Shown: positions 33,045 to 41,203 of the stretch, piece by piece
How positions within the stretch are numbered: the stretch's first letter is position 1
How the letters are laid out: each line of letters starts with the position of its first letter
Assembly (NCBI GenBank): GCA_023265025.1
Contig: JAHFUP010000001.1
Location: forward strand, 29,692 to 93,691
From: Acidimicrobiia bacterium
Lineage (GTDB): Bacteria; Actinomycetota; Acidimicrobiia; Acidimicrobiales; AC-14
Direction of reading: 5' to 3'
DNA: 64,000 nucleotides
Notes under the pieces: model-generated
What the model was told of the DNA's origin: nothing
The model's database searches: none
The model's input: only the letters and a program-made list of their open reading frames with translations
Program-made: the position numbers and the translations under genes

Positions 33045-35051
33045 ATGCAACCCCGGCCCCCTCGCCCGCCGATGGCCCCGGCCAGCGCCGATCCCCGCAC
33101 CGGCGGCCTCGACGCCCTGCTCTTCGCCCTCCTGGCGCTGCTGCTGTTAGTCGTGGGCGGGGTGTGGGCCGGCGCCTCCCTTGCCGCCCAGCTCCGCCCG
33201 GGACAGCCCTTTGGCGCCGGACTGTCCGAGGCGGCCGGGGCGCTACGGGCACTGCCGGCTCACCTCTCCGATCCGGCCGCGGCCTGGCCCCCTGGTGCCA
33301 GGGAGGCCCTGCCCGGGCCGGTCGCCTATTGGACGTGCCAGGTCCTGGTCGTGGTGGGCCTGGCCGTGATCGCCTGGCTGGTGTGGCGGGTCTTCCGCCG
33401 CCGGGGCGAGCAGGACGGCCTGGGCGTGGAGCGCTCCGCCTACTTCGCCCGCCGCCGGGATCTGCGCCGCCTGGCCGTGCCCGGCCCGGTGAACGGCCGC
33501 ACGGTGATGGGCCGGGTGGGCGGCCAGCTGGTGGCCACCGAGCCGCGCACCTCGATCTGCATCGTGGGGCCCTCCCAGTCGTTCAAGACATCCGGGCTGT
33601 GCGTGCCGGCGCTGCTCGAGCTGGGAGAGGGCGGCGGGGCAGCCATCGTGGCCAGCGTCAAGGGCGACATCCACTCCGTGACCCACCGCCGCCGAGCCTC
33701 CTTGGGCAAGGTCAAGGTGTTCGACCCCACCTGTGTCGTTGTCACCAAGTCGGCCACGTGGTCGCCGCTGCGAGCGGCCCACACCGTCACCGGAGCTCAG
33801 TCGGCGGCCAGAGGGTTGACCGACGTGGCCGGCTCGGGCGGCCTGGAGAACGCGGACTTCTGGATGCAGTCGGCCAAGGAGCTCCTGTGGCCCCTGCTGT
33901 ACGTGGCCGCTCGGAGCAACGGCACCATGCGCGACGTCGTGCGCTGGGTCACCACCCACGACCGGCCGGCGGTGGACAAGGAGGGCCACGTCCACTCCAC
34001 CGGCGAGGTCCTGGGGCGCCTGCGCCAGATCGAGACCGAGGCCAAGGCCGCCACAAAGCCGCCGGCAGGGGTCGACCCCGATACCGGTGAAGTGAGCGAC
34101 ACAGACGAGCTCGGGCCGCCGAAGGCCGAGCCAGGGACCGAGGATCCATCACCGCCCGCCCCCCGCAGTGGCTCCAGCGTCGCCGGCCCCCTCGACCCCG
34201 GCGACGTGGCCCTGGCCGGCAACGCCCTGGCCGGCATCTGGGCCTCCGACGAGCGCACCCGGTCGTCGATCTACACGACGGCGCGAACCATCATTGAGGC
34301 GTGGTCGGACCCGGTGGTGGCCACTGCCGCCGACGGCTGCGAGATCACCCCGGAGTGGCTCCTGGAGGATGACAACACCCTCTACATCGTGGCCCCGGCC
34401 CGCGAGCAGGCCCGGCTGCGGCCGGTGTTCGCCTGCATGGTGGCCGACCTGGTGCATGAGGCCTTCGACGTGGCCACCAGGGCGGGCGGCGAGCTGCCCA
34501 ACAAGCTCCTGGTGCTGCTCGACGAGGCGGCCAACATCTGCCCGGTGCGCGAGCTCCCGGCGTGGTGCTCCACCTGCCCATCCCACGGCATCACCCTGAT
34601 GACGGTGTGGCAGGACCGCTCCCAGCAACGCCTGCGCTACGGCCGAGAGGGCGCCGAGACGGTGTGGAACAACTCGGGGGCCAAGGTCATCCTCTCCGGG
34701 CTGGCGGACCAGGCCACCGCCGAGGTGACGTCGCTGCTGGGGGAGGAGGAGCACCAGCGCATGGGCTCCTCGGTCGACCTGGCCGGCTCCCGGCGCTCGG
34801 TCAGCGCCCAGACCGGCACCCGCCGCCTGGTCAGCGAGGACTCGCTGCGCCGTCAGAAGCTGGGTCAAGGCCTGCTCATCTACAAGGACCTGCCGGCCAT
34901 GCGCCTGGCCCTGCGCCCCTACTACGAGGACCGTAAGCTCAAGGCCCTCCAGGAGGGCAAGCCACCGCAGGGGGCCGAGGCCACCGTCAAGCCCGACGTC
35001 GAGGACGACGTCGACGCCAAGGAGTTCGACGACGTCGCCGGTGCGGCATGA
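33045..35051 (+). CDS. virD4: VirD4/TraD-type coupling protein
   Basis: A 668-aa protein. Two membrane helices (LDALLFALLALLLLVVGGVW and WTCQVLVVVGLAVIAWLVW) at the N-terminus are followed by Walker A IVGPSQSFKTSG (about 173-184), the all-alpha domain (NADFWMQSAKELLWPLL to DVVRWV), a low-complexity insert of about 40 residues near 330-380 (Asp/Glu/Pro-rich), and Walker B LLVLLDEAANICPV (about 486-499). TVWQDRSQQRLRYG and AKVILSGLAD are the conserved C-terminal TraD/TraG motifs. It recruits the relaxase-DNA complex to the channel. It begins 4 bases after the second VirB4-like gene and overlaps the methylase by 4. Confidence 0.92.
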   Translation: MQPRPPRPPMAPASADPRTGGLDALLFALLALLLLVVGGVWAGASLAAQLRPGQPFGAGLSEAAGALRALPAHLSDPAAAWPPGAREALPGPVAYWTCQVLVVVGLAVIAWLVWRVFRRRGEQDGLGVERSAYFARRRDLRRLAVPGPVNGRTVMGRVGGQLVATEPRTSICIVGPSQSFKTSGLCVPALLELGEGGGAAIVASVKGDIHSVTHRRRASLGKVKVFDPTCVVVTKSATWSPLRAAHTVTGAQSAARGLTDVAGSGGLENADFWMQSAKELLWPLLYVAARSNGTMRDVVRWVTTHDRPAVDKEGHVHSTGEVLGRLRQIETEAKAATKPPAGVDPDTGEVSDTDELGPPKAEPGTEDPSPPAPRSGSSVAGPLDPGDVALAGNALAGIWASDERTRSSIYTTARTIIEAWSDPVVATAADGCEITPEWLLEDDNTLYIVAPAREQARLRPVFACMVADLVHEAFDVATRAGGELPNKLLVLLDEAANICPVRELPAWCSTCPSHGITLMTVWQDRSQQRLRYGREGAETVWNNSGAKVILSGLADQATAEVTSLLGEEEHQRMGSSVDLAGSRRSVSAQTGTRRLVSEDSLRRQKLGQGLLIYKDLPAMRLALRPYYEDRKLKALQEGKPPQGAEATVKPDVEDDVDAKEFDDVAGAA

Positions 35052-35938
35052 CGGCCCAGCGCCCGCCCATCAACTACTACGGCTCCAAGGTGCGCCTGGC
35101 GCCGTGGATCGCGGCAATGCTGCCGCCCCATCGCTGCTACGTCGAGCCCTTCTTCGGCTCGGGGGCGGTGCTCTTTGCCAAGCCGGTGTCCACCCACGAG
35201 ATCGTCTCCGACAAGGACGCCACCGTGGTCAACTTCTTCAAGGTGCTCCGGGACCGGCCTCGGGAGCTGGCCCGGGCCTGCGTGCTCACCCCCTACGCCC
35301 GCGACGAATACACCGCAGCGGTGCTCGACGAGCCGGGCATCGACGAACTGGAGCGGGCCCGCCGCTTCTGGGCCCGCTCGGTCATGTCCTACAACCGCTG
35401 CCTGAACCCCCGGGCGTCGTGGTCGTCGTCGGCCAAGCGGGGCTCCAACGACGCAGTGTCGGCGGCCAACATCAGCGACCGGCTCCTGGCCGTCGCCGAG
35501 CGCCTGCGCCGGGTGGCCATCGACAACGCCCCGGCGGTCAAGGTGGTGACCAAGTACGGGGTACACGGCGCCGTCATCTACGCCGACCCGCCCTACCTGG
35601 GCTCGGCCCGGCGGAGCCTGGAGCGCCACCGGACGTCGGACTACGCATGCGAGCACGCCAGCGAGGAGGACCACCGGGAGCTGGCCGAGGCCCTGCGGGC
35701 CAGCGAGGCCGTGGTGCTGCTGTCGGGCTACGCAAGCGCCCTCTACGACGAGGAGCTGTACCCGGACTGGTGGCGGGTGGAGCGCACCGTGCATCGGCCC
35801 TCGGCCAACCGGGCCGGCCGGGGCGACAGCCGGGCCACCGAGGTCATCTGGTCCAACCGCCCGCTGCCGACCCAGCTCGAGCTCGGGTGGGCCCGGGCCG
35901 GGGTGGCAGGCGACGGCGAGCCGGAGGCGGTCGGTTGA
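35048..35938 (+). CDS. D12-class DNA adenine N6-methyltransferase (Dam family)
   Basis: A 296-aa methylase. Motif I is VEPFFGSGAVLFAKP and motif IV is IYADPPYLGSAR (DPPY). An N-terminal INYYGSKVRLAPWI completes the D12 signature. It adds a methyl group to the N6 of adenine within an unknown target, probably a 4-base site, using S-adenosylmethionine. It overlaps virD4 by 4 bases, so it is made with the transfer machine. Protecting the transferred DNA from restriction in the recipient, or marking oriT, is inferred. Confidence 0.88.
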   Translation: MTAQRPPINYYGSKVRLAPWIAAMLPPHRCYVEPFFGSGAVLFAKPVSTHEIVSDKDATVVNFFKVLRDRPRELARACVLTPYARDEYTAAVLDEPGIDELERARRFWARSVMSYNRCLNPRASWSSSAKRGSNDAVSAANISDRLLAVAERLRRVAIDNAPAVKVVTKYGVHGAVIYADPPYLGSARRSLERHRTSDYACEHASEEDHRELAEALRASEAVVLLSGYASALYDEELYPDWWRVERTVHRPSANRAGRGDSRATEVIWSNRPLPTQLELGWARAGVAGDGEPEAVG

Positions 35939-36222
35939 GCAGCACCGGTACCCACTCCACCCACATCGACTACCTCCCAGGCTGGAAGTACCTGACCATG
36001 GTCCTCGAGGACGACAGGGCGTTGAAGGACGAGTACGTGGCCGTGTTCGACCAGATCATCGCCGCCACCTTGGCCGGCCACCCCTACCGGCTCTTTCGCG
36101 GCGAGTGCTGGGTGATCGTCGGCGTGGCCCCTCCGGCGGCCAAGGCCATGGCCCGGGTGGAGCAGGCAATGGCGACGCAGCTGGGGGCCTTCGACGACCC
36201 CCGGGCTGACAACTCGAACTGA
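35935..36222 (+). CDS. Hypothetical protein after the methylase
   Basis: A 95-aa protein starting at a TTG in the TTGA overlap with the methylase stop. It has a compact soluble sequence (GWKYLTMVLEDDRALKDEYV, then HPYRLFRGECWVIVGVAPPAAKAM), with good coding character, and no match I can name. Operon position suggests transfer or methylation. The TTG start is chosen for the overlap; there is no better start. Confidence 0.5.
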   Translation: MSSTGTHSTHIDYLPGWKYLTMVLEDDRALKDEYVAVFDQIIAATLAGHPYRLFRGECWVIVGVAPPAAKAMARVEQAMATQLGAFDDPRADNSN

Positions 36223-36225
36223 GCG

Positions 36226-36495
36226 ATGGCCGCCCGGCCCCAGGGGACGCCGCTCGGGCTGCTCCTTCGACCCTCCGCTGCGCCCCGACATGGCCCACCG
36301 GGCCCGCAGCGTGGCCTCGATGGCGATGAGAGTTGGTGGCACTGGTCGCCGACCTACGGCCAGGGAAGGCAGGGACGATTGGGGGCGGCGATCAGGCTGG
36401 CCGTGCTGGCGGTGAGCGTCGGCGCCGGCGTGGCTGCGAGCGTGGTGATGAGCGCAGCCGGGCTGTGGTGGTGGCTCGGCCAGCAGATGGCCTAG
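36226..36495 (+). CDS. Small membrane protein ending the transfer operon
   Basis: An 89-aa protein starting 3 bases after the previous stop. The N-terminal half is polar; the C-terminal half holds one long hydrophobic stretch (AIRLAVLAVSVGAGVAASVVM, then AAGLWWWLGQQMA). It is not recognised. Its stop codon TAG overlaps the stop of the convergent gene on the other strand in the palindrome CTAG. Confidence 0.45.
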   Translation: MAARPQGTPLGLLLRPSAAPRHGPPGPQRGLDGDESWWHWSPTYGQGRQGRLGAAIRLAVLAVSVGAGVAASVVMSAAGLWWWLGQQMA

Positions 36496-36638
36496 CGGCG
36501 GCCGGCGGACTCCCTGGTCAGGCGCCGCTCAGCCTCCTTGCCGGTGCGCATCGTGAGCGCCAACGCCGTCCCCAAAACCAAGAGGACCGGTTCCAGGCCG
36601 ACGTCGCCCCGCTCACTTCGGCGGCATCGGTTTCGCAT
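36492..36638 (-). CDS. Small hypothetical protein following the exonuclease VII-like gene
   Basis: A 48-aa protein whose ATG overlaps the last base of the upstream stop (TGATG), so it could be translationally coupled. It begins with Arg-rich residues (RNRCRRSERGDVGLEPVLLV), then a short hydrophobic run and a charged tail. It lacks the acidic helices of XseB, the usual small subunit of exonuclease VII, so I do not call it one. It could be spurious. Confidence 0.35.
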   Translation of the reverse strand: MRNRCRRSERGDVGLEPVLLVLGTALALTMRTGKEAERRLTRESAGRR

Positions 36639-37705
36639 CAGTGACCTCCAGTGGTGATGAGCAATACGACGAGAATGATCAGCACGGCGATGGCCATTCC
36701 GGCCAGGCGCATCCGCCGGCGATTGTGCTCTTGCAGTCGTGCCACCTCGACCTGGTGCTGCTGGCGGGCAGCCTCGGCCTTGCGTGCGGTGGCCACCGCC
36801 TCGGCCCGGGCCACGAGGGCGGAGGCGGCCGCCGACGGGGTTGGGAACGCATGGGCCGCGGCATCGTCGGCCACGCTGCGGTCCGAGGCGTGTCCGAGGG
36901 CGGTGAACACCGGCACCCGACAGTGGGTGATGGCCCGGACCAACTGGGGGGTGTCCCAGCAGTGGAGCCCGGACCTCGCCCCGCCCCCCCTCGCCACGAC
37001 AATGACCTCTGCGCCCCGGCCGCACAGCCGTGCCAGGGCACGGGCCACGTCGGCGCCCGCCGTCGGACCGCTCATGGCCGCCGTCTCCTCCAGGATCTCG
37101 AATGTGATGGGGGAGGAGCCGAGGATGGCCAAGATGTCGGCTCGCCCAGCCCCCTCGGAGCCGGCGACCAAGCCGATACGCCTGGGTAGGGCAGGGACCT
37201 GGAGTCGCCGTTGGGCGACGAGCTCGCCCGTGGCCCGCAGCTCAGCCACCAGTGCGTCCCGGGCCACCACCGCCTCCCCCAGGGCAATGCGGGGATCGAC
37301 GCGTGTGGCCACCAGGCGCAGGGGGCCGTAGGCCCCGTTGGAGGCCAGCCGGCCGTAGAAGGCGGCTTCGAGGCCATCCGCCAGCTTCACGTCGACGCCG
37401 GCGAGAGTGGCGGCAATAGCGGCCGCCTCGGCGCCAAAGACGCTCACCGGTAGCACCGCCCTCACCCGCTGGGCGTCGGGGTGGTACTCGACCAGCTCGA
37501 AGGAGCAGTAGCGGGGCTTCCGGCGCAGGCTTTGCACCACACCGGTGACCCAGGTTTCGCCGAGCCCGGCCGACCGAAGCGTCTCATCCAGCGCGGCGTG
37601 GAGCTGGCTCACGGTCAGTCCGGGGACCGCCGGGGCGGGCGGTGTGGTCGGCGCCGCTGCTTTAGGCCGGGGCGGGACGGCGCCGGCGGCGCTCGTCGAG
37701 GTCAT
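36638..37705 (-). CDS. Exonuclease VII large subunit homologue with C-terminal membrane helix
   Basis: A 355-aa XseA-like protein starting at ATG 37705 (4-base overlap with the permease). The N-terminal OB-fold (LTVSQLHAALDETLRSAGLG, TWVTGVVQSLRRK, YCSFELVEYH) is followed by the catalytic core: IGLVAGSEGAGRADIL, IVVARGGGARSGLHCWD (the RGGG motif), and TALGHASDRSVADDAAAHAFPTPSAAA, matching the GHE-D-T-D-AxxTP motif in modified form, with Ala for Glu after GH. After a helical stretch it ends in a hydrophobic helix (LAGMAIAVLIILVVLLITT), not normal for XseA. It would process single-stranded DNA; the anchor suggests action at the membrane. Shorter than housekeeping XseA (about 400-450 aa). Confidence 0.8.
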   Translation of the reverse strand: MTSTSAAGAVPPRPKAAAPTTPPAPAVPGLTVSQLHAALDETLRSAGLGETWVTGVVQSLRRKPRYCSFELVEYHPDAQRVRAVLPVSVFGAEAAAIAATLAGVDVKLADGLEAAFYGRLASNGAYGPLRLVATRVDPRIALGEAVVARDALVAELRATGELVAQRRLQVPALPRRIGLVAGSEGAGRADILAILGSSPITFEILEETAAMSGPTAGADVARALARLCGRGAEVIVVARGGGARSGLHCWDTPQLVRAITHCRVPVFTALGHASDRSVADDAAAHAFPTPSAAASALVARAEAVATARKAEAARQQHQVEVARLQEHNRRRMRLAGMAIAVLIILVVLLITTGGH

Positions 37706-39003
37706 GGCCGGCCGGGCGCTGCGGAGTCGGTAGCTCCCGCCGGGCTGTGAGCGCCGCCGGTCGCGCCAGGTGGCCACGGTGTCTCGCTGCCGCCGGCGTT
37801 CGTGGCGTCGGCCGGGCGGCCGGCCGACCTGGGGACCGAGCGCGGTCGCAAGACGTCGCGCAAGTGCACCGTGTCGCCGGCGAGGACCACGCCGGTGATA
37901 TAGAACCGGGCTGCCAGCCAGGCCATGGCCACGATGCTCGACACCACGATCACCGCAGCGACGATCACCTCCCATGCCGCCACCGTGCCGGCGGCCGCCC
38001 GCACCAGGGTGAAGGGCGCGGCCGTGGGCGGGAAGAACGACCCGAGGCGGGCCACCAAGCCATTCGGGCTGGTCGACGCCACCGTCGATGCGGCCGAGGC
38101 GGCAACGCTGACCATGAACATCGCCGGTAGGGAGGCCATGCCGGCCTCCTCCGGGCTCGCGGCTCGAGCGCCCGTGGCCACGGCCAGGCAGCCGTAGAGG
38201 GCGAGATGGAGAACGAACCAGAAGACGGCGGCGAGCACGGTCAGCGAGACCTGGGGTATGACGTGGATCCCGTCATAGGCCAGGGCGACGACCGCGGCGA
38301 GGGACGTGACCTTGGCGAACACGGCCAACCCCAGGCCCTCAACACCGACGATCTTGCCGGCGACCACTTCGAGAGGGGTGAGCGGCACGAGCAGCACGTC
38401 AGCCATGCGTCTGCCGCGTTCCTCCTGGGCGGCGCTGGCGATGAATGTGGTCAGGAAGAAGGCCAGCCCAGCTCCGGCCATGGCCCCCGCTTGGGCCACG
38501 GCGATGTTGGCCTTGCGATTCGCCGATTGCGACGTCAGCACCGCCACCGGCGCCGGCGGGAGAGCGCCGAGGGCCAGGGCCTCCTCGCGGGCGACCCCGG
38601 CCGACTGGAGTCGCTGGGCCAGCTCGGCCCGGGGCAGGGCCCGGCGCAACAGCACGACCGTCAAAGAGTCGGAGCGCGAGCGGGCCAGCACCGTGCCATC
38701 GACGACCGCAGCGGCCAGGCGCCCGGAGCGAACCCCGGACTCGGCCGAAGCGCGGTCGGGCTGGGCGACGAACTCCACGGTGATCTGCGGCGGTGGGTCG
38801 ACCAGCTCGGCTAACCCAGCCGGCAACGCTCCCACCACCCCGACGCTACGGATCGAGGGAGTCGTCGACGGGTGAAGCCGGCCGGACAGCGTGACCGTCC
38901 CCGCCAGCACCGCAAGGATGTAGACCGCGTAGCGCAGCATCCTGCTCCTGCTGCGCTCGCGCCATTCCATGCGGGCCACAACCCACACCAGCCGGGCCCT
39001 CAT
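37702..39003 (-). CDS. ABC-2 type permease
   Basis: A 433-aa membrane protein starting at ATG 39003 (4-base overlap with the ATPase gene). Plan: a cytoplasmic N-terminus (MRARLVWVVARMEWRERSRS), a first helix (about 30-47), a large external domain with VGVVGALPAGLAELVD, then about six helices (VAQAGAMAGAGLAFFLTTF, VSLTVLAAVFWFVLHLALYG and others) and a polar tail. It matches the NatB/ABC-2 export permeases. It forms an exporter with the adjacent ATPase; the substrate is unknown. Confidence 0.82.
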   Translation of the reverse strand: MRARLVWVVARMEWRERSRSRMLRYAVYILAVLAGTVTLSGRLHPSTTPSIRSVGVVGALPAGLAELVDPPPQITVEFVAQPDRASAESGVRSGRLAAAVVDGTVLARSRSDSLTVVLLRRALPRAELAQRLQSAGVAREEALALGALPPAPVAVLTSQSANRKANIAVAQAGAMAGAGLAFFLTTFIASAAQEERGRRMADVLLVPLTPLEVVAGKIVGVEGLGLAVFAKVTSLAAVVALAYDGIHVIPQVSLTVLAAVFWFVLHLALYGCLAVATGARAASPEEAGMASLPAMFMVSVAASAASTVASTSPNGLVARLGSFFPPTAAPFTLVRAAAGTVAAWEVIVAAVIVVSSIVAMAWLAARFYITGVVLAGDTVHLRDVLRPRSVPRSAGRPADATNAGGSETPWPPGATGGAHSPAGATDSAAPGRP

Positions 39004-39899
39004 GCGGAAGCGGCGAGGACATCGCGGTAGAGCTCCCGCAGCCGCGGCGGGCTCCAGGAGCACTCGGCGATAGGTCCGGCGGCGGCGGCCGCCGAGACGA
39101 CATCGGCGGCCTCGGCGTCGGGACCCAGGTACAGCACGACGCGTTGGCCGTCGTCGGCCATGACGGTGACGCCCTCCATGTGGCCGAGGCGGCCGGGAGC
39201 GGCCGGGACAGCGAAGCGCAACCGCATGACCTGCCGAGCGGCGGCCCGGAGCTCCCCGACACGGCCGGCAACCACCAGCCGGCCTTTGTCCACGATGACC
39301 ACGCCGTCGCACAGCTCTTCGAGGACGTCGAGTTGATGGCTCGACACCAGCACCGCAGTGCCGGCGGCAGCGAGCTCACGCAGCACCTCACCCAGCAGGG
39401 CCACGCCGTCGACGTCGAGGAGGGTGAACGGCTCGTCGAGCACGGTCAGCGAGGGCTGGTGGAGGAAACAGGCCGCAAGTTGGACGCGCTGCTGCTCTCC
39501 CTCCGACAGGGTCTGGAGCTGGCGGTCGGCGAAGGCTGCCGCCCCGAGGCGCTCCAGCCACCGCGCTGTGGAGTCGGTGGCCGCAGTGGCGGTCATGCCG
39601 TGGATGCGACCGATGAACACGAGCTGGTCGATCACGCTCATGCGCGGGAACATGCCCCGCTGGGCCGGGAAGTAGCTGAATCCCTGGCGCTCCGGAAGCC
39701 CGATGGGCCTCCGATCCCAATACACGCTGCCCTCGGTGGCGGGTAACAGCCCGAGCACCGTCCGCATGGTGGTGGTCTTGCCGGCCCCGTTGCGCCCGAC
39801 CAGGCCGCACACCGAGCCGGCGGGGACGCTGAACGACAACCCGTCCACGCCGGCGGCGCCGTTGGGGTAGCGGTAGATCAGCCCCGCGACGTCGAGCAT
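39000..39899 (-). CDS. ABC transporter ATP-binding protein
   Basis: A 299-aa ABC ATPase starting at ATG 39899. Walker A is GRNGAGKTTTMRTV (about 38-51), the Q-loop region is GFSYFPAQRGMFPRM, the signature is LSEGEQQRVQLAACF, Walker B is LTVLDEPFTLLDVDG and the H-loop is VLVSSHQLDVLEE. The C-terminal part resembles the DUF4162-like tail of drug and Nat-type exporters. It overlaps the permease start by 4 bases and follows the DUF5710 gene by 70 bases. Confidence 0.92.
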   Translation of the reverse strand: MLDVAGLIYRYPNGAAGVDGLSFSVPAGSVCGLVGRNGAGKTTTMRTVLGLLPATEGSVYWDRRPIGLPERQGFSYFPAQRGMFPRMSVIDQLVFIGRIHGMTATAATDSTARWLERLGAAAFADRQLQTLSEGEQQRVQLAACFLHQPSLTVLDEPFTLLDVDGVALLGEVLRELAAAGTAVLVSSHQLDVLEELCDGVVIVDKGRLVVAGRVGELRAAARQVMRLRFAVPAAPGRLGHMEGVTVMADDGQRVVLYLGPDAEAADVVSAAAAAGPIAECSWSPPRLRELYRDVLAASA

Positions 39900-39969
39900 G
39901 CCGGCACCCCCAATCGGGGCCCCGCCAGCCGCGGCGCAGTGGCATGCGCCCAAGCGCGCCGTGTCGGCA

Positions 39970-40719
39970 TCAGTGTCCCCGTCCCCGGCGGCGTCGCCGA
40001 CGGCGAGCGGGTTCGGCTGGTGGGGCTGCCGGTGCTGCGGCTGCGGCTGCCGCCGGCGCCGGTGGTGCGGGGACGGCGATCGTGGAGGGCGCGGCGGGCG
40101 ACAGGGTGGCCCAGGACGCCGGCGGCGGCGGTTCGGCGTCCTCGTCGTAGTCGACCCAGGCACTGTCGACGTAGGGCAACTCCATGACCGGAAAGTCGAT
40201 CTCGGCGATGACCAGGCGGCCGAGGCTGCCACCGCCGGCCAGGTACTCGGTGAGGGCCTCCTGGAGGGGGAAGGAACCAAACAGTGCGTCGCAGGTGCGA
40301 CAGGCATTGGCCACGTAGCCGTCGGGGCGCTGCTGGCTCGAGCGCAGGCGGATACGCCCGATCTGATAGCGCTCGGCCAACGGGGTGTCGTTGACGAGCA
40401 CGCCGAGGGCGCGGCCGACGAAGTCGAAGCCGACGAAGCCGCTGGGGTCGATGCTGAAGCGTGAGGGCACGAGGATGCCGGCCAGGGCCACGCCTATTGC
40501 GTCACACCGGTAACAGCGTTGGCCCTGGCCGATGAGGCGGGCCCGGACCTGGCGCCCACCGACCGACGTCACCGGGGGGAGCCAGGGTCTGAATGGCTCC
40601 AGGTCCCGCCCAGGGGGGACGTACCAGCACCGGGCGGCAGGATCCCACCTGGCGCCCAGCGCTTTGACTGCGTCCTTCTGTTCGAACGGAACCTCAAGAA
40701 GCACTGCCGCGTCAGCCAC
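39970..40719 (-). CDS. DUF5710-domain protein with zinc-ribbon motif
   Basis: A 249-aa protein. I choose GTG 40719 because GAGGAGG stands just upstream; a longer frame to 40752 lacks such a site. Residues 1-50 match the DUF5710 pattern: LLEVPFEQKDAVKALGARWD then CWYVPPGRDLEPF. A possible metal site follows, CYRCD (about 100) with CRTCD (about 175). The last 60 residues are Ala/Pro-rich, ending in an Arg-rich tail RRRRRRRGRGH. DUF5710 is frequent in plasmid relaxases and primases and may bind nucleic acid. It is the first gene of the operon that contains the ABC exporter and the exonuclease. Confidence 0.7.
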   Translation of the reverse strand: MADAAVLLEVPFEQKDAVKALGARWDPAARCWYVPPGRDLEPFRPWLPPVTSVGGRQVRARLIGQGQRCYRCDAIGVALAGILVPSRFSIDPSGFVGFDFVGRALGVLVNDTPLAERYQIGRIRLRSSQQRPDGYVANACRTCDALFGSFPLQEALTEYLAGGGSLGRLVIAEIDFPVMELPYVDSAWVDYDEDAEPPPPASWATLSPAAPSTIAVPAPPAPAAAAAAAPAAPPAEPARRRRRRRGRGH

Positions 40720-41086
40720 CGCGGGACCTCCTCGGACTACGAGATGCGACAATGATGGGCGCCCTGGGCCGGCGTCGCGGGTTGCGGCGTCCGGCGCCGG
40801 CAGGGGCGAGCCGGATCGGTGTTGCCACCGACGCTGGAGACATGGGATAGGAGGTGCGTATCCCGCCGGTGGAAGCTGGACCGAGGCAGGAGCGGCGGCA
40901 CCTCGACGCCCCCTGCACGCGCCAGTCTGTCAGACGAGACCGGCCACGGGAGGGACCGCGATCTGCGGCCCAGCGCTGTCTCCGCTGGAACCCACGGTCG
41001 CCGTCGTCCTCACCTGGGAGCACGGGGACCATCATGACGGCTGGGTGCGACATCAGTCTCGGTGGGATCGCCGGGGGGTAAAGGAG
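40720..41086. other. Intergenic region upstream of the DUF5710/ABC/XseA-like operon
   Basis: About 365 bases with no convincing gene. It should hold the promoter for the minus-strand operon. I note GGGATAGGAGGTGCGTATCCC near 40848, a 6-bp inverted repeat around a ribosome-site-like core, but nothing starts there clearly. Confidence 0.4.
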
Positions 41087-41203
41087 CTACAGCCCCAGGT
41101 CGACCCCGGCGTCCGGGGTGGGGCCAATGCTCGGGCCGAGGTCGTCGACCACGGCCATGCGGTGGCGGACGAGGGCGTCGGACAGGGGGGCAGGGGCGAT
41201 CAA
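41087..41203 (-). pseudogene. Remnant of a relaxase C-terminus
   Basis: On the minus strand this encodes LSDALVRHRMAVVDDLGP and ends DAGVDLGL then TAG. The intact relaxase ends LSEGLMRHRIAALDDLGP and AGVDLGL then TAG. DNA identity between 41087-41203 and 58876-58990 is obvious by eye, so this is a copy of the last 35-40 codons. It sits directly after the truncated integrase, in a different frame from it, and has no start of its own. Confidence 0.75.

Noticed and set aside
36492..36638. The small gene as XseB, partner of the exonuclease VII homologue
   Set aside because: It lacks the acidic helices and size of XseB and is Arg-rich with a hydrophobic centre.
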